From: Alphaproteobacteria bacterium
GTDB lineage: Bacteria > Pseudomonadota > Alphaproteobacteria > Micropepsales > Micropepsaceae
Assembly (NCBI GenBank): GCA_947474645.1
Contig: CANJJD010000010.1
Coordinates: 1 to 64,000 of the forward strand
Reading direction: 5' to 3'
DNA length: 64,000 nucleotides
The notes below the pieces were generated by a model. The model saw nothing but the letters and a program-made list of their open reading frames with translations, did no database searches and was not told the DNA's origin. The position numbers and the translations under genes were made by a program. Positions 26,586 to 35,785 of the stretch are shown here, one piece after another (position 1 is the stretch's first letter; every line of letters begins with the position of its first letter).

Positions 26586-28925
26586 CTAAGCGACAGCCGT
26601 GTAGGCGCGCTCCTCGCTGGGGAACAGCATCAGGAACATCTCCTCCAGTTCGGCGGGGTCCACCGGCTTGGTCAGGAAGCCGTCCATGCCGGCCTCCTGG
26701 CAGGCGCGCTTGCCGCCGTCCAGGGCGTCGGCGGTCAGCGCCACGATGGGTGTGCGGGCGCGACCCTCGCGCGTCTCGCCGGCGCGGATCGCCCGCGCCG
26801 CCTCGATGCCGTCCATGCCGGGCATGTGGATGTCGGTCAACAGCAGGTCATAGGTGCCCTCCAGCATCGCCTGCACCGCGTCATTGCCGGTGGTGACTTC
26901 GGTGACGGTGTGGCCGCGGCGGCGGAGCAGCTCGCGGATCAGCATCATGTTGATGGGATTGTCCTCAGCCAGCAGGATGTGAAGGCCTTCTTCCGCCGAT
27001 GGCGCACGCACGATGGCGGGCCCCGCGCTGCGCGCTTCCGGGGGATGATCCGCCATGAAGGGCGCGGGGATGGCGGGCGGATCGAAATCCGGCGCCTCGA
27101 TGATTTCCGGTTCCTGCGCCACGGGCTGGTTGATCAGCGGCGGCAACTCGTCCAGCACCGGATTGGTTTGGGCCGGCGCATCTTCCACCGGCAAATATGC
27201 CATCGGCATTTCCGGGGCCGCATACGGCACGTCGCGGCGGCTGAGGATCAGGCGCGTTACCAGCGAGGACATGCGCACCGGCTTGACCAGATAGCCCGAA
27301 AAGCCGATGGCGCGCATCTCTTCCAGCGCGCCGCGCGCATTGGGCGTCAGCAGCACCAGCGCGGGAATGGACGGATCGGGCTGCACCGTCAGGTCCGGCA
27401 CGTTCGTGGTGCCTGCATCGATCAGCACCGCGTCGGTGGCGCCGGCCGGATCGGCGGGAATGCCGCCGGCCGCGGCGATCTGCAGATACATGCCTTCGCG
27501 CAGCGCTTTGTTCTTGCTCATCACCGCCACGCGCATGCCGGCCAGCGGCTTGCCCGACACCGCCGGGGTGACGATCTTGGCGGGCAAGGTGAACCAGAAG
27601 CAGGAGCCGCCTTCGGGCGCCGCATCCACCGCGATCTCGCCGCCCATCGTGTCCACCAGGCGCTTGGAAATGGCCAGCCCCAATCCGGTGCCGCCGAACT
27701 TGCGGGCATGGCTGGAATCGGCCTGGACGAATTCCTCGAAAATCTCCTGACGCTTGGCGGGCGGCACGCCCACGCCGGTGTCGCGCACTTCAAAGCGCAG
27801 CATCTCGCCGCTCAATTTGACTTCGACGCAGACGCCGCCTTTTTCCGTGAACTTGACCGCGTTGCCCATCAGGTTGGTGATGACCTGGCGCAGGCGCCCC
27901 TCATCGGCCGTGATGACCTGCGGCACATCGGCGGCGACGATGACAGTGACTTCCACGCCCTTGGCATGGCCGCGCGGGCACAGAAGTTCGGAGATGTTGC
28001 ACAGCATGATGCGCAGATCGACATCGTCTTCGTCGAGTTGCAGCATGCCCGCTTCGATCTTGGAGAAGTCCAGGATGTCGCCGATCAGGGTCAGCAGCGC
28101 TTCGCCCGACTGGGTGATGGCTTCGGCATAGGTGCGCTGTTCGGGGCGCAGTTCGGTTTCCAGCAAAAGGCGCCCCATGCCCAGCACGCCGTTCATGGGG
28201 GTGCGAATCTCGTGGCTCATGGTGGCCAGGAAGCCCGACTTGGCGCGGCTGGCTTCCTCGGCATTGTCGCGCGCCTCGGTCAGCGCGTCTTCCAGCACCT
28301 TGCGGTCGGTGATGTCGCGGCCCACGCTCTGCACTTCCACCAGCCGGCCATGGGAATCGCGCACCGCGAAATCTTCCCAGGCGATCCAGCGATAGCCCTG
28401 CGCGGTTTTCACATGCTGGTCGTAGCGGGCGCGGCTGCGGCCCGATTCCAGGAAGCTGCCGAACAAGGGCGCGCGGCTTTCGGGATGCGGCTCTGGCGCG
28501 AAGGGATAGCCGACGGCGCGCGCCGGATTAATGCCGAACAGCTTGAAGAAGGCGTCGTTGCCATAGGTGAGGCGGCTGGAGCCGTCGCGGCGGAAGATGG
28601 CGTCGCCTTGCGCGTCCACCAGGCCCTTGTAGCGCGCCTCGCTCTGGTTCAAGCGGGCATTGATGGTGGCGGCGTTCTTGAGCGAGGCTTCCAGCCGCCC
28701 GGCGACGGTCTTGAGCTGGGCGGCCTGGCGCGACAGGATTTCGCCGCGCTCGCGCGCGGTCAGCAGGTTCTTCAGCACAAAGGCCAGCGCCACGGCCAGC
28801 AGCGCGCCAAAACTGAAGGGCGAGACCAGGGTGAGATGACCGGTCAGCACGACGCTGGCCAGCGACGCCACCAGCATGACGCCGGCCACGCTGCCAAAAA
28901 CCATGCGAACGATGCGCGTCAACAC
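26586..28925 (-). CDS. Hybrid histidine kinase (TM-PAS-HisKA-HATPase-pseudoREC-REC)
   Basis: This 779-residue membrane sensor kinase has two N-terminal hydrophobic helices (about 8-55), a coiled linker, a PAS domain (about 95-210), HisKA with phospho-His238 ([11 protein letters not shown]), and a HATPase ([28 protein letters not shown]). A first receiver-like domain follows that lacks the usual Asp pocket (about 480-595), then a second receiver with the acceptor in [13 protein letters not shown] and the conserved Lys in LTKPVD. It starts with GTG, divergent from pstC. No dedicated response regulator or Hpt gene is adjacent; the signal is unknown. Confidence 0.92.
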   Translation of the reverse strand: MLTRIVRMVFGSVAGVMLVASLASVVLTGHLTLVSPFSFGALLAVALAFVLKNLLTARERGEILSRQAAQLKTVAGRLEASLKNAATINARLNQSEARYKGLVDAQGDAIFRRDGSSRLTYGNDAFFKLFGINPARAVGYPFAPEPHPESRAPLFGSFLESGRSRARYDQHVKTAQGYRWIAWEDFAVRDSHGRLVEVQSVGRDITDRKVLEDALTEARDNAEEASRAKSGFLATMSHEIRTPMNGVLGMGRLLLETELRPEQRTYAEAITQSGEALLTLIGDILDFSKIEAGMLQLDEDDVDLRIMLCNISELLCPRGHAKGVEVTVIVAADVPQVITADEGRLRQVITNLMGNAVKFTEKGGVCVEVKLSGEMLRFEVRDTGVGVPPAKRQEIFEEFVQADSSHARKFGGTGLGLAISKRLVDTMGGEIAVDAAPEGGSCFWFTLPAKIVTPAVSGKPLAGMRVAVMSKNKALREGMYLQIAAAGGIPADPAGATDAVLIDAGTTNVPDLTVQPDPSIPALVLLTPNARGALEEMRAIGFSGYLVKPVRMSSLVTRLILSRRDVPYAAPEMPMAYLPVEDAPAQTNPVLDELPPLINQPVAQEPEIIEAPDFDPPAIPAPFMADHPPEARSAGPAIVRAPSAEEGLHILLAEDNPINMMLIRELLRRRGHTVTEVTTGNDAVQAMLEGTYDLLLTDIHMPGMDGIEAARAIRAGETREGRARTPIVALTADALDGGKRACQEAGMDGFLTKPVDPAELEEMFLMLFPSEERAYTAVA

Positions 28926-29075
28926 CGGGTCTGAGGCCTTTTTGCTGGGTTTACCGGCCGCCAGTGTGCCCCGCCGTACCTTCAGAAACGCTTAAAGTTC
29001 CGGGTGCTTTGTTAACCCGGCGCCGCCGGTCCGGTTAAGGACTGAGAATGTAAAAATACAAGCAAAAACAACACC

Positions 29076-29103
29076 TTGTGACCATCAGCCACCGACGTCA
29101 CAA
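29076..29103. promoter_or_regulatory. Inverted repeat upstream of pstC
   Basis: TTGTGAC (29076-29082) and GTCACAA (29097-29103) are perfect inverted repeats 14 bases apart, in an A/T-richer stretch between the divergent kinase and pstC genes. This could be an operator for a dimeric regulator. It does not match the direct-repeat Pho box (CTGTCAT-N4-CTGTCAT). Confidence 0.35.
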
Positions 29104-29143
29104 AAGCTTTGCAAGACTGTGATGTTCGTGGCGTGGGCGGGGT

Positions 29144-30172
29144 GTGAATTGCCCCCGTTCCACGACTTGCCGGGGCCGTCTTTTGACAGATATCAGCTTG
29201 AGCGAACCTTCTGCCCTCACCGTCCGAGTTGAAACCGCGCGCAAGGCTGGGGCGGGCGACTTCCGCTTCCGTCTTCTGACCTTGCTGGCGGCGCTGGCGG
29301 TGCTGGCCATCTTCAGCGGCGTAGTACTGTCGCTGGTGATCGGCGCCATGCCCGCCTTCAAGGCGTTCGGCCTGGGCTTCATCACCACCGAGGCCTGGAG
29401 CCCGACCCGCGAACGCTTCGGTGCGCTAGCCCCCATCTACGGCACACTGGTCACCAGCCTGATCGCCATGCTGATCGCGGTGCCGGTGGGCATCGGCATT
29501 GCCATCTTCCTGACCGATCTTTGCCCGCGGCCCTTGCGCCGCCCCATCGGCACCGCCATCGAATTGCTGGCCGGCATTCCTTCCATCATCTACGGCATCT
29601 GGGGCCTGTTCGTGTTCGCGCCCTGGTTCCAGCTCCATGTGCAGGAGCCCGTGGTCGAAGCGGTGGGCAATATTCCGGTTCTGAGCACCCTGTTCGGCGG
29701 CGCCACCTTCGGCATCGGCACCCTCACCGCCGCATTGATCCTGTCCATCATGATCCTGCCCTTCATCTCGGCGGTGACCCGCGATGTGCTGGAAACCGTG
29801 CCCAGCGCGCTGAAGGAAGCGTCCTACGCCCTGGGTTCGACGAGTTGGGAAGTGATGTGGAAAGTCTGCCTGCCTTTCTGCCAGACCGGCGTGGCGGGCG
29901 GTGCCATGCTGGCGCTGGGCCGCGCCCTGGGCGAAACCATGGCCGTCACCTTCGTGATCGGCAATGCCCACAGGATATCGCCTTCGCTATTCGCGCCGGG
30001 CACCTCCATCTCGGCCACTATCGCCAATGAGTTCAGCGAAGCCACCAGCGAGCTCTACACTTCGTCCCTGATTGAGCTCGGTTTCCTACTGTTCGTCATC
30101 ACCTTCATCGTGCTCGCCTGTGCCCAACTGATGCTGCGCCAGATGGAAAAGGGCAAGGGCAAGGTCACATGA
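29144..30172 (+). CDS. pstC: Phosphate ABC transporter permease PstC
   Basis: PstC is one of two permeases of the high-affinity phosphate importer. The product of up to 342 residues has about six transmembrane helices, the family stretch [19 protein letters not shown], and the cytoplasmic coupling loop [18 protein letters not shown]. The first possible start is GTG at 29144; the in-frame TTG at 29183 ([10 protein letters not shown]) is a good alternative that removes 13 cysteine/arginine-rich residues. No pstS gene lies upstream. Overlaps pstA by ATGA. Confidence 0.95.
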   Translation: MNCPRSTTCRGRLLTDISLSEPSALTVRVETARKAGAGDFRFRLLTLLAALAVLAIFSGVVLSLVIGAMPAFKAFGLGFITTEAWSPTRERFGALAPIYGTLVTSLIAMLIAVPVGIGIAIFLTDLCPRPLRRPIGTAIELLAGIPSIIYGIWGLFVFAPWFQLHVQEPVVEAVGNIPVLSTLFGGATFGIGTLTAALILSIMILPFISAVTRDVLETVPSALKEASYALGSTSWEVMWKVCLPFCQTGVAGGAMLALGRALGETMAVTFVIGNAHRISPSLFAPGTSISATIANEFSEATSELYTSSLIELGFLLFVITFIVLACAQLMLRQMEKGKGKVT

Positions 30173-31017
30173 ACATGAACCGCGCTTTGTATTTCCGCCG
30201 CCGCCTGGCCAACTATGTCTTTGTCTCCATGTCGCTGGCCATGGCCCTGTTCGGCCTGGTGTGGTTGGCTTTCATCCTGGGCGCGCTGCTCAAGAATGGT
30301 ATCGCCGCCCTGTCGCCGTCGCTGTTCACCGAAGCGACGCCGCCGCCCGGCAGCGCCGGCGGTCTTTCAAACGCCATCTTCGGCAGCGCGGTGATGAGCC
30401 TGGGCGCGGTGCTGCTGGGCACGCCCATCGGGCTTTTTGCCGGCACCTATCTGGCGGAATATGCCCGCTTCGGAAAGCTCGCCTTCGTGGTGCGCTTCGT
30501 CAACGACACCCTGTTGTCGGCGCCGTCCATCGTCACCGGCCTGTTCATCTATGAATTGGTGGTGACGCGCATGGGCCATTTCTCGGCCATTGCCGGCGCG
30601 CTCTCTCTGACCGTGATCGTGATCCCGGTGGTGGTGCGCACCACCGAGAATATGCTGCTGCTGGTGCCCAGCGGACTGCGCGAAGCGGCCAGCGCCCTGG
30701 GCGCGCCGCGCAGCATGGTGATCAAGCTGGTGACCTGGAAGGCGGCCCGTGCCGGCATCATCACCGGCGTGCTGCTGGCGGTGGCGCGCATCTCCGGCGA
30801 AACCGCGCCGCTGCTGTTCACCGCGCTCAACAATCAGTTCATGTCCACCGACATAACCCATCCGATGGCCTCGCTGCCGGTGGTGATCTTCCAATATGCC
30901 CTGTCGCCTTACGAAGACTGGCACACTTTGGCCTGGGGCGGCGCGCTCCTGGTCACCGCCACCGTGCTGACGCTTTCCATCATCGCCCGCCTGCTTGAAG
31001 GCAAGAAACGGACCTGA
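30169..31017 (+). CDS. pstA: Phosphate ABC transporter permease PstA
   Basis: This is the second permease of the Pst phosphate importer, 282 residues with about six transmembrane helices. It has [16 protein letters not shown] and the ABC-contacting loop [16 protein letters not shown], followed by [14 protein letters not shown]. It overlaps pstC by 4 bases and pstB begins 3 bases after its stop, so the three are one operon. Confidence 0.95.
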   Translation: MNMNRALYFRRRLANYVFVSMSLAMALFGLVWLAFILGALLKNGIAALSPSLFTEATPPPGSAGGLSNAIFGSAVMSLGAVLLGTPIGLFAGTYLAEYARFGKLAFVVRFVNDTLLSAPSIVTGLFIYELVVTRMGHFSAIAGALSLTVIVIPVVVRTTENMLLLVPSGLREAASALGAPRSMVIKLVTWKAARAGIITGVLLAVARISGETAPLLFTALNNQFMSTDITHPMASLPVVIFQYALSPYEDWHTLAWGGALLVTATVLTLSIIARLLEGKKRT

Positions 31018-31020
31018 CCC

Positions 31021-31827
31021 ATGGATGCCGCTGTTCACCTCGTTCCGGAACAACACGCCGCGCACAGCGCCGGCGAGAAGACCAAGGTTGATATCAAGAA
31101 TCTCAATTTCTATTACGGCGCCAGCAAGGTGCTGAAAGACATCAGCCTGCCGCTGATGGAGCGCAAGGTGACCGCCTTTATCGGCCCGTCGGGCTGCGGC
31201 AAGTCCACGCTTTTACGCGCCATCAACCGCATTTTCGAGCTGTATCCCGGCCAGCGGGCCGAAGGCGAAATCCTGATGGATGGCGAGAACCTGCTCACCA
31301 CCAAGGATCTCAACCTGCTGCGCGCGCGCATCGGCATGGTGTTCCAGAAGCCGACGCCGTTTCCCATGTCCATCTATGACAACATAGCCTTCGGCATAAA
31401 GCTGTATGAGCGCATCCCGCGCTCGGAGATGGACGGCCGCGTCGAACATGCCCTGACCCGCGCCGCCCTGTGGGGCGAGGTGAAGGACAAGCTGAACGCC
31501 AGCGGATTGTCGCTATCCGGCGGCCAGCAGCAGCGCCTGTGCATCGCGCGCAGCGTGGCAACCCGTCCGGAAGTGATCCTGATGGACGAGCCCTGCTCGG
31601 CGCTGGATCCGATTTCCACCGCCAAGATCGAGGAGCTGATCGAGGAACTGGCGGCCGACTACACCATCGTGATCGTCACCCACAACATGCAACAGGCCAG
31701 CCGCGCCAGCGACTATACCGCCTTCATGTATCTGGGCGAGCTGATCGAGTATGGCGCGACGGAAAAGATCTTCACCGCGCCGGACAACAAGAAAACTGAA
31801 CAGTATATTACGGGCCGTTTCGGATAA
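31021..31827 (+). CDS. pstB: Phosphate ABC transporter ATP-binding protein PstB
   Basis: This is the ATPase of the phosphate importer, 268 residues. Walker A is GPSGCGKST, the signature [14 protein letters not shown] and Walker [13 protein letters not shown]; a C-terminal [12 protein letters not shown] is typical of PstB. A strong bidirectional terminator follows at once, so phoU and phoB, which often follow, are not part of this operon. Confidence 0.97.
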   Translation: MDAAVHLVPEQHAAHSAGEKTKVDIKNLNFYYGASKVLKDISLPLMERKVTAFIGPSGCGKSTLLRAINRIFELYPGQRAEGEILMDGENLLTTKDLNLLRARIGMVFQKPTPFPMSIYDNIAFGIKLYERIPRSEMDGRVEHALTRAALWGEVKDKLNASGLSLSGGQQQRLCIARSVATRPEVILMDEPCSALDPISTAKIEELIEELAADYTIVIVTHNMQQASRASDYTAFMYLGELIEYGATEKIFTAPDNKKTEQYITGRFG

Positions 31828-31847
31828 GCGCCGTGCCGTACAAGGAA

Positions 31848-31879
31848 AAAAGGCCGCTCTTTCGAGCGGCCTTTTCTTT
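31848..31879. terminator. Bidirectional rho-independent terminator between pstB and the SSS symporter gene
   Basis: GGCCGCTC (31852-31859), loop TTTC, GAGCGGCC (31864-31871). The right side continues TTTTCTTT for the rightward pst transcript, and the left side is AAAAAA, which gives a T-run for the leftward symporter transcript. The symporter's TAA stop lies in the T-rich tail. Confidence 0.92.
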
Positions 31880-33425
31880 ATCCGAGATAATCTGCCGGTG
31901 CGGTTTCGTCCAGGCGAGGCGCCTTAGATGTCGCGTTGAGCACCACGCTGACCACCAGGCCCACCGCGATGTTCAGGATCAGCGCCGACAGGGCGGCGTA
32001 GCAGGGAATGGTCAGTCCGAAGATGTGGATCGGATAGATCGAACTTTTCAGCCCCAGCTCCCACACCATCCAGGTACCGGCCGCGATGCCCGCGACCCAG
32101 CCCGCCAACAAGCCGACGGGATGGAAAAAGCGGGTGTACAGCGCGATCATCACCGAAGGCAGGGTCTGGCAGATCCAGATGCCGCCCAGAAGCTGCAACT
32201 GGATGGCATAGGAGGTCTGAAACTCCAGCACGAAGAACAGCGCCCCCAGCTTCATCGCCATGGAGGACAGCTTGGCCGCTGCCGCTTCCTGCGCCGGGGT
32301 GCAGTTGGGCACCAGGAATTCCTTGTAGATATTGCGGGTGAAAAGATTGCCGCTGGCGATCGCCATGACCGAGGCCGGCACCAGCGCGCCGATGGCGATG
32401 GCGGCGAAGGCGACGCCGGCGAACCACGGCGGGAAGCTGTGCAGGAACAGCGCGGGAATGGCGAAGTTGTTGCCGAAGGCGGCAAAGCCGGCGGCATAGT
32501 CCGGCATGCCCTTGATCCCGGCGGCGACCGCCGTGTAGCCGAGCAGCGCCAACAGGGCCAGCGCCAGCGAATAGATCGGAAGCAGAATCGCATTGCGCCG
32601 GATCGCCTGGCTCGAGGCCGATGACAACAGGCCCGTCAGCGAATGGGGATAGAGGAACAGCGCCAACAGCGAGCCGACCGCCAGGCTGATATAGGAAAAG
32701 CTCTGTCCCAGATTGTCGCCGGTGCCGGGTGCCAGCAGCAGCGCCTTGGGATCGATGCTGGAGAACACTTTCTCATAGCCGCCCAGTTGCGACGGGATGA
32801 TGATGATCGCCGCCAGCACCGTGACATAGATCAATATGTCCTTGACCACGGCGGTCAGGGCGGTGCCGCGCAAGCCGCTGACATAGGTGTAGGACGCCAG
32901 CACCAGGAAGGCGACGATCAGCGGCAGGTTGGGAATGCCCCACAGTGTGGTGGGAATGCCCAGCGCGGCGATCACCACCTGCATGCCGGCCAATTGCAGT
33001 GCGATGTACGGCATGGTGGCGACCAGGCCGGTCAGCGCCACCACCAGCGCCAGGCCGCGATGGCCGAAGCGGCCGCGCACGAAATCGGCGGCGGTGACAT
33101 ATCCGTGCTTGCTGGCCACCGACCACAGCCGCGGAAAGACGATGAACAGAACCGGATACATCAGGATGGTGTAGGGCACCGCGAAGAATCCGGTGGCGCC
33201 CGCCCCGAACATCAGCGCCGGCACGGCGATGAAGGTATAGGCGGTGTAGAGATCGCCGCCGAGCAGGAACCAGGTGATCAGGGTGCCGAAGCTGCGCCCG
33301 CCCAAGCCCCATTCCGAAAGGCTGTGCAGGTCGGCCTTGCGCCAGCGGGTGGCGACAAAGCCCAGGCACGCCACCAAGGCGAACAACACGAAAAAGACGG
33401 TCAGTGAAACAGGATTGGCGGTCAT
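31878..33425 (-). CDS. Sodium:solute symporter (SSS family, monocarboxylate permease-like)
   Basis: This 515-residue membrane protein has about 13 hydrophobic helices. SSS-family hallmarks include SEWGLGGRSFGTLITWFLLGGD in the first part, YVTAADFVRGRFG, and GALVPASVMAIASGNLFTRNI. With a DUF3311 partner it resembles MctP-type monocarboxylate permeases, but the substrate is not readable from sequence. The gene overlaps DUF3311 (ATGA). Confidence 0.88.
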   Translation of the reverse strand: MTANPVSLTVFFVLFALVACLGFVATRWRKADLHSLSEWGLGGRSFGTLITWFLLGGDLYTAYTFIAVPALMFGAGATGFFAVPYTILMYPVLFIVFPRLWSVASKHGYVTAADFVRGRFGHRGLALVVALTGLVATMPYIALQLAGMQVVIAALGIPTTLWGIPNLPLIVAFLVLASYTYVSGLRGTALTAVVKDILIYVTVLAAIIIIPSQLGGYEKVFSSIDPKALLLAPGTGDNLGQSFSYISLAVGSLLALFLYPHSLTGLLSSASSQAIRRNAILLPIYSLALALLALLGYTAVAAGIKGMPDYAAGFAAFGNNFAIPALFLHSFPPWFAGVAFAAIAIGALVPASVMAIASGNLFTRNIYKEFLVPNCTPAQEAAAAKLSSMAMKLGALFFVLEFQTSYAIQLQLLGGIWICQTLPSVMIALYTRFFHPVGLLAGWVAGIAAGTWMVWELGLKSSIYPIHIFGLTIPCYAALSALILNIAVGLVVSVVLNATSKAPRLDETAPADYLG

Positions 33426-33613
33426 TTGCGGCGGCGCTCTTCATAGATATAGACCGGCAGGATGCAGAAGGCGCCCAGGATGGTCCAAAGCATCTGGTAC
33501 CAGTAGAAAAAGGGAATGCCGAACAGGCTGGGCTCGATGCGGTTGTACAGCGGCACCCAGCACAGGCACGCAAAGGGCAGCACCAGGAACAGATAGACGG
33601 GATGGAATTTCAC
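33422..33613 (-). CDS. DUF3311 small membrane protein
   Basis: This 63-residue protein has two hydrophobic helices with the typical YNRIEPSLFGIPFFYWYQ between them and a basic tail (EERRRK). DUF3311 proteins are encoded next to SSS symporters and are thought to be small partner subunits. GTG start; stop overlaps the symporter's ATG. Confidence 0.85.
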   Translation of the reverse strand: MKFHPVYLFLVLPFACLCWVPLYNRIEPSLFGIPFFYWYQMLWTILGAFCILPVYIYEERRRK

Positions 33614-33699
33614 GACGGCCCCCTTGATTCATCGGTCGCGCCGGAAGGCGCTCGCTATTCGCGCGCGTTTCCGGCCGCTTCCGGGTCGCACTATGCATT

Positions 33700-34233
33700 T
33701 TATGGCGGCGGGACGAAATCCTGACCCTCGGGCGCCTTGCTGGGGTCCTTGGGCACATAGCGGACGGTTTTCACCGGGCCTTCACCCACCAGCATCAGGA
33801 TGGCCGGGCCGGTTTCCGCCCGGGCGCCGTCCCAATGGATGGTGCCCGGCATATCGGTGACATAGGTGCCCGCCGGCACCGGATACATCTTGGCGGGATC
33901 GTAATGGGTGCTGGACGACACCCACCAGGTCCCCGACACGACATAGGCGTGACGTGCGGTGGAATGGAAATGGGGCGTGGAATTGCGTCCCGGCTCCCAT
34001 TTGATCAGCACGCCATAGATGCCCGGCTTGCTGGAATCGCCGAACAGCACCGCGCTCTGCGATCCCGGACCGCCTTTCCAGGGAATGTCCTTGCCGAACA
34101 CCAGCGGGATATGGCTGGGATCCGGCAAGGGCAATTTGCTCGTGGGCCCCTGGGTCAGAAGCTGTTGTTGTGTTTCGGCATAAGCCGGAACAGCCAACAA
34201 TCCCGTCAGCGCCAGGGCGGCGAGTGCGCGCAT
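33700..34233 (-). CDS. Secreted cupin protein 1
   Basis: This 177-residue protein has a Sec signal peptide (MRALAALALTGLLAVPAYA) and one cupin domain. Metal-ligand candidates are PHFHSTARHAYVV (H-x-H, then His where canonical cupins have Glu) and IHWDGAR in the second motif. It is clearly paralogous to the next gene (shared FGD..KPG.Y, SGTWW, HWDGAR) and separated from it by 5 bases. Function unknown; a periplasmic metalloenzyme or binding protein is plausible. Confidence 0.8.
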   Translation of the reverse strand: MRALAALALTGLLAVPAYAETQQQLLTQGPTSKLPLPDPSHIPLVFGKDIPWKGGPGSQSAVLFGDSSKPGIYGVLIKWEPGRNSTPHFHSTARHAYVVSGTWWVSSSTHYDPAKMYPVPAGTYVTDMPGTIHWDGARAETGPAILMLVGEGPVKTVRYVPKDPSKAPEGQDFVPPP

Positions 34234-34238
34234 CGCTC

Positions 34239-34778
34239 TTAGCGCGCCGGACCGCTGTCCTTGCCGTTTTCGTCCACGCCCTGGGTGATGTTGGGACCGA
34301 TGCCCGACAGGATCAGCACCGCGGGTTCTTTCTCCCCGGTGCGCGCGCCGTCCCAGTGGATGCCGTTCAGCTTGTCCACCGCCACCGTGCCGGCATGGAC
34401 CGGATAGGTGAGGCGCTCGTCATAGACGCTGCTGGAGGATGTCCACCAGGTGCCGGAGATCACATAGGCCCAGCGCACATTGTTGTGATAGTGCGGCTTG
34501 GAGAAATTGCCGGGATACCACTTGTACATCACCATGTAGGGACCGGGCTTGGCGGGATCGCCGAACAGGATGCAGGTTTCCTGCTTGCCGACGGCGCCGC
34601 TGCATTTGAAGTCCTTGGGCAAGGTCGCGGTGACGCGGGCCGGATCGGGCACCGGGCCGATGGGATCATTGACGGTGACGCCGACCTTCGGGTCCTTCTG
34701 CGCCATGGCGGAAAAGCCTGTGGCGCCGATGCCCGCCGCGACGATGGCGGTCAGGACATATTTTATGGCAGTACGCAT
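34239..34778 (-). CDS. Secreted cupin protein 2 (paralogue of the preceding cupin)
   Basis: This 179-residue protein has a signal peptide (AAGIGATGFSAMA) and a cupin domain with PHYHNNVRWAYVI and IHWDGAR. At the position of the usual Glu ligand it has Trp, where the paralogue has His. Two cysteines (KCSGAVGKQETC) could form a disulphide and are absent from the paralogue. The pair appears to be a tandem duplication read as one operon. Function unknown. Confidence 0.8.
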   Translation of the reverse strand: MRTAIKYVLTAIVAAGIGATGFSAMAQKDPKVGVTVNDPIGPVPDPARVTATLPKDFKCSGAVGKQETCILFGDPAKPGPYMVMYKWYPGNFSKPHYHNNVRWAYVISGTWWTSSSSVYDERLTYPVHAGTVAVDKLNGIHWDGARTGEKEPAVLILSGIGPNITQGVDENGKDSGPAR

Positions 34779-34876
34779 GATCTTCTCCCCATGGAATTAT
34801 GGGCAAGATGATAGGCGGGAACTGTGACGGCCCGCAACGCACGTGCCGCCTTCGCTATTGCAGCGAAACCCGATGC

Positions 34877-35098
34877 TTAGCTGCTGCGCCTGCCGGCAAA
34901 CACCAAGCCCAGCCCGGCCAGCACCGCGACCACCCCGGCGGCGGTGGGAATCCAGACGGTATGGTCTTCCTGGGCATTGACCTGCAGCGGGCCCAGCTCC
35001 ACCACCGGCTTGGTCTCGGTCCAGGTGACGCGGCTGAAGAACAGCCCGGCCACACCCAGAACAATCAAAAGCACGCCCAAAATCGCAATCGGCTTCAT
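34877..35098 (-). CDS. Small two-helix membrane protein, function unknown
   Basis: This 73-residue protein has a transmembrane helix at about 4-23, a short extracytoplasmic segment (WTETKPVVELGPLQVNAQED), a second helix at about 48-68, and a basic C-terminus (GRRSS). I do not recognise the family with confidence; DUF3185-like is possible. A strong GGAGGTA ribosome binding site precedes the ATG but is paired in a hairpin (35103-35124). It lies between the secreted cupin pair and the PPC-domain gene on the same strand. Confidence 0.65.
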   Translation of the reverse strand: MKPIAILGVLLIVLGVAGLFFSRVTWTETKPVVELGPLQVNAQEDHTVWIPTAAGVVAVLAGLGLVFAGRRSS

Positions 35099-35102
35099 GA
35101 GA

Positions 35103-35124
35103 TACCTCCAAATATGGGGAGGTA
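35103..35124 (-). promoter_or_regulatory. Ribosome-binding-site hairpin upstream of the two-helix membrane protein gene
   Basis: In the leftward mRNA, UACCUCC (35124-35118) and GGAGGUA (35109-35103) pair perfectly over 7 bp with an 8-base loop (CCAUAUUU). The second arm is the near-perfect Shine-Dalgarno, four bases before the AUG. Translation could be limited until the stem opens, by temperature, a ribosome from upstream or a ligand. Confidence 0.5.
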
Positions 35125-35149
35125 ACGGGGGCCGGGAACCAAAAGTTCC

Positions 35150-35683
35150 CTAGCGGTAGCTCTTGTCGTCGATCCGGCTGAGGTCCGTGCCGTTCATCAC
35201 GCCAATGGTGACGATGGCATAGGTGAAGACTTCGGTGCCCGGCTCCAGGTGGCCGTTGATAGCCTTCTCGCCGGTGCCCAGCATCATGTGGGCGTGGACC
35301 ACGCCGTTCACGACATAACCGTTCATGCCGACCAGGTCGCAGGGCGTGTCCAGCGCCTTGGTGAAGACGTTGCGGGTGGGAAAGTCGCGGTTGTTGATCT
35401 GGTGGACGTGATAGCCGCGCAAGCTACCGATGCCTGACAGGATGACGCCGTTCTTGATGCCCTGCTGTTTGACCATGTCTTCCAGGCCGCGCAGCAGATC
35501 GCTCTTGTTCTTCATCCGCAGCACCACGACGCGCTCGAACTGTCCGCTCAGGGCATAGGCATCGGGCACGGACGGATCGTTGGGTTTGCTGTCCGCCGGG
35601 GTGGTGGGGTTCTGGATCACCTGCACTTGGGCGTAGGCGGGTGCGGCGAGAAGGAGAAGGGCAAGTGCGGTGGGCAGCTTCAT
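35150..35683 (-). CDS. Secreted PPC/DUF296-domain protein
   Basis: This 177-residue product has a signal peptide (LPTALALLLLAAPAYA) and a PPC (DUF296) domain: YALSGQFERVVVLRMKNKSDLLRGL at the start, the glycine-rich GVILSGIGSLRGYHVHQI in the middle and NGVVHAHMMLG with conserved His. Bacterial PPC proteins are trimeric and usually cytosolic; a secreted one is less common. The start is the ATG at 35681-35683. The open frame continues upstream only as antisense of the TPR gene. Confidence 0.82.
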   Translation of the reverse strand: MKLPTALALLLLAAPAYAQVQVIQNPTTPADSKPNDPSVPDAYALSGQFERVVVLRMKNKSDLLRGLEDMVKQQGIKNGVILSGIGSLRGYHVHQINNRDFPTRNVFTKALDTPCDLVGMNGYVVNGVVHAHMMLGTGEKAINGHLEPGTEVFTYAIVTIGVMNGTDLSRIDDKSYR

Positions 35684-35785
35684 GGCGGTTCGCCTCTTTG
35701 GGTTCGCAAGGCGCCAGTATGACGCCACAAGACGCGAACACGAATAGGGCTTGCATCGCCCCGCCTGTCCGTCTGGAATCCCGCC

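Noticed and set aside
26580-28934. 784-codon open frame on the + strand opposite the hybrid kinase
   Set aside because: Its product is His/Arg/Gly/Gln-rich low-complexity without domains, and the opposite strand encodes an unmistakable kinase; this is a high-GC codon shadow.
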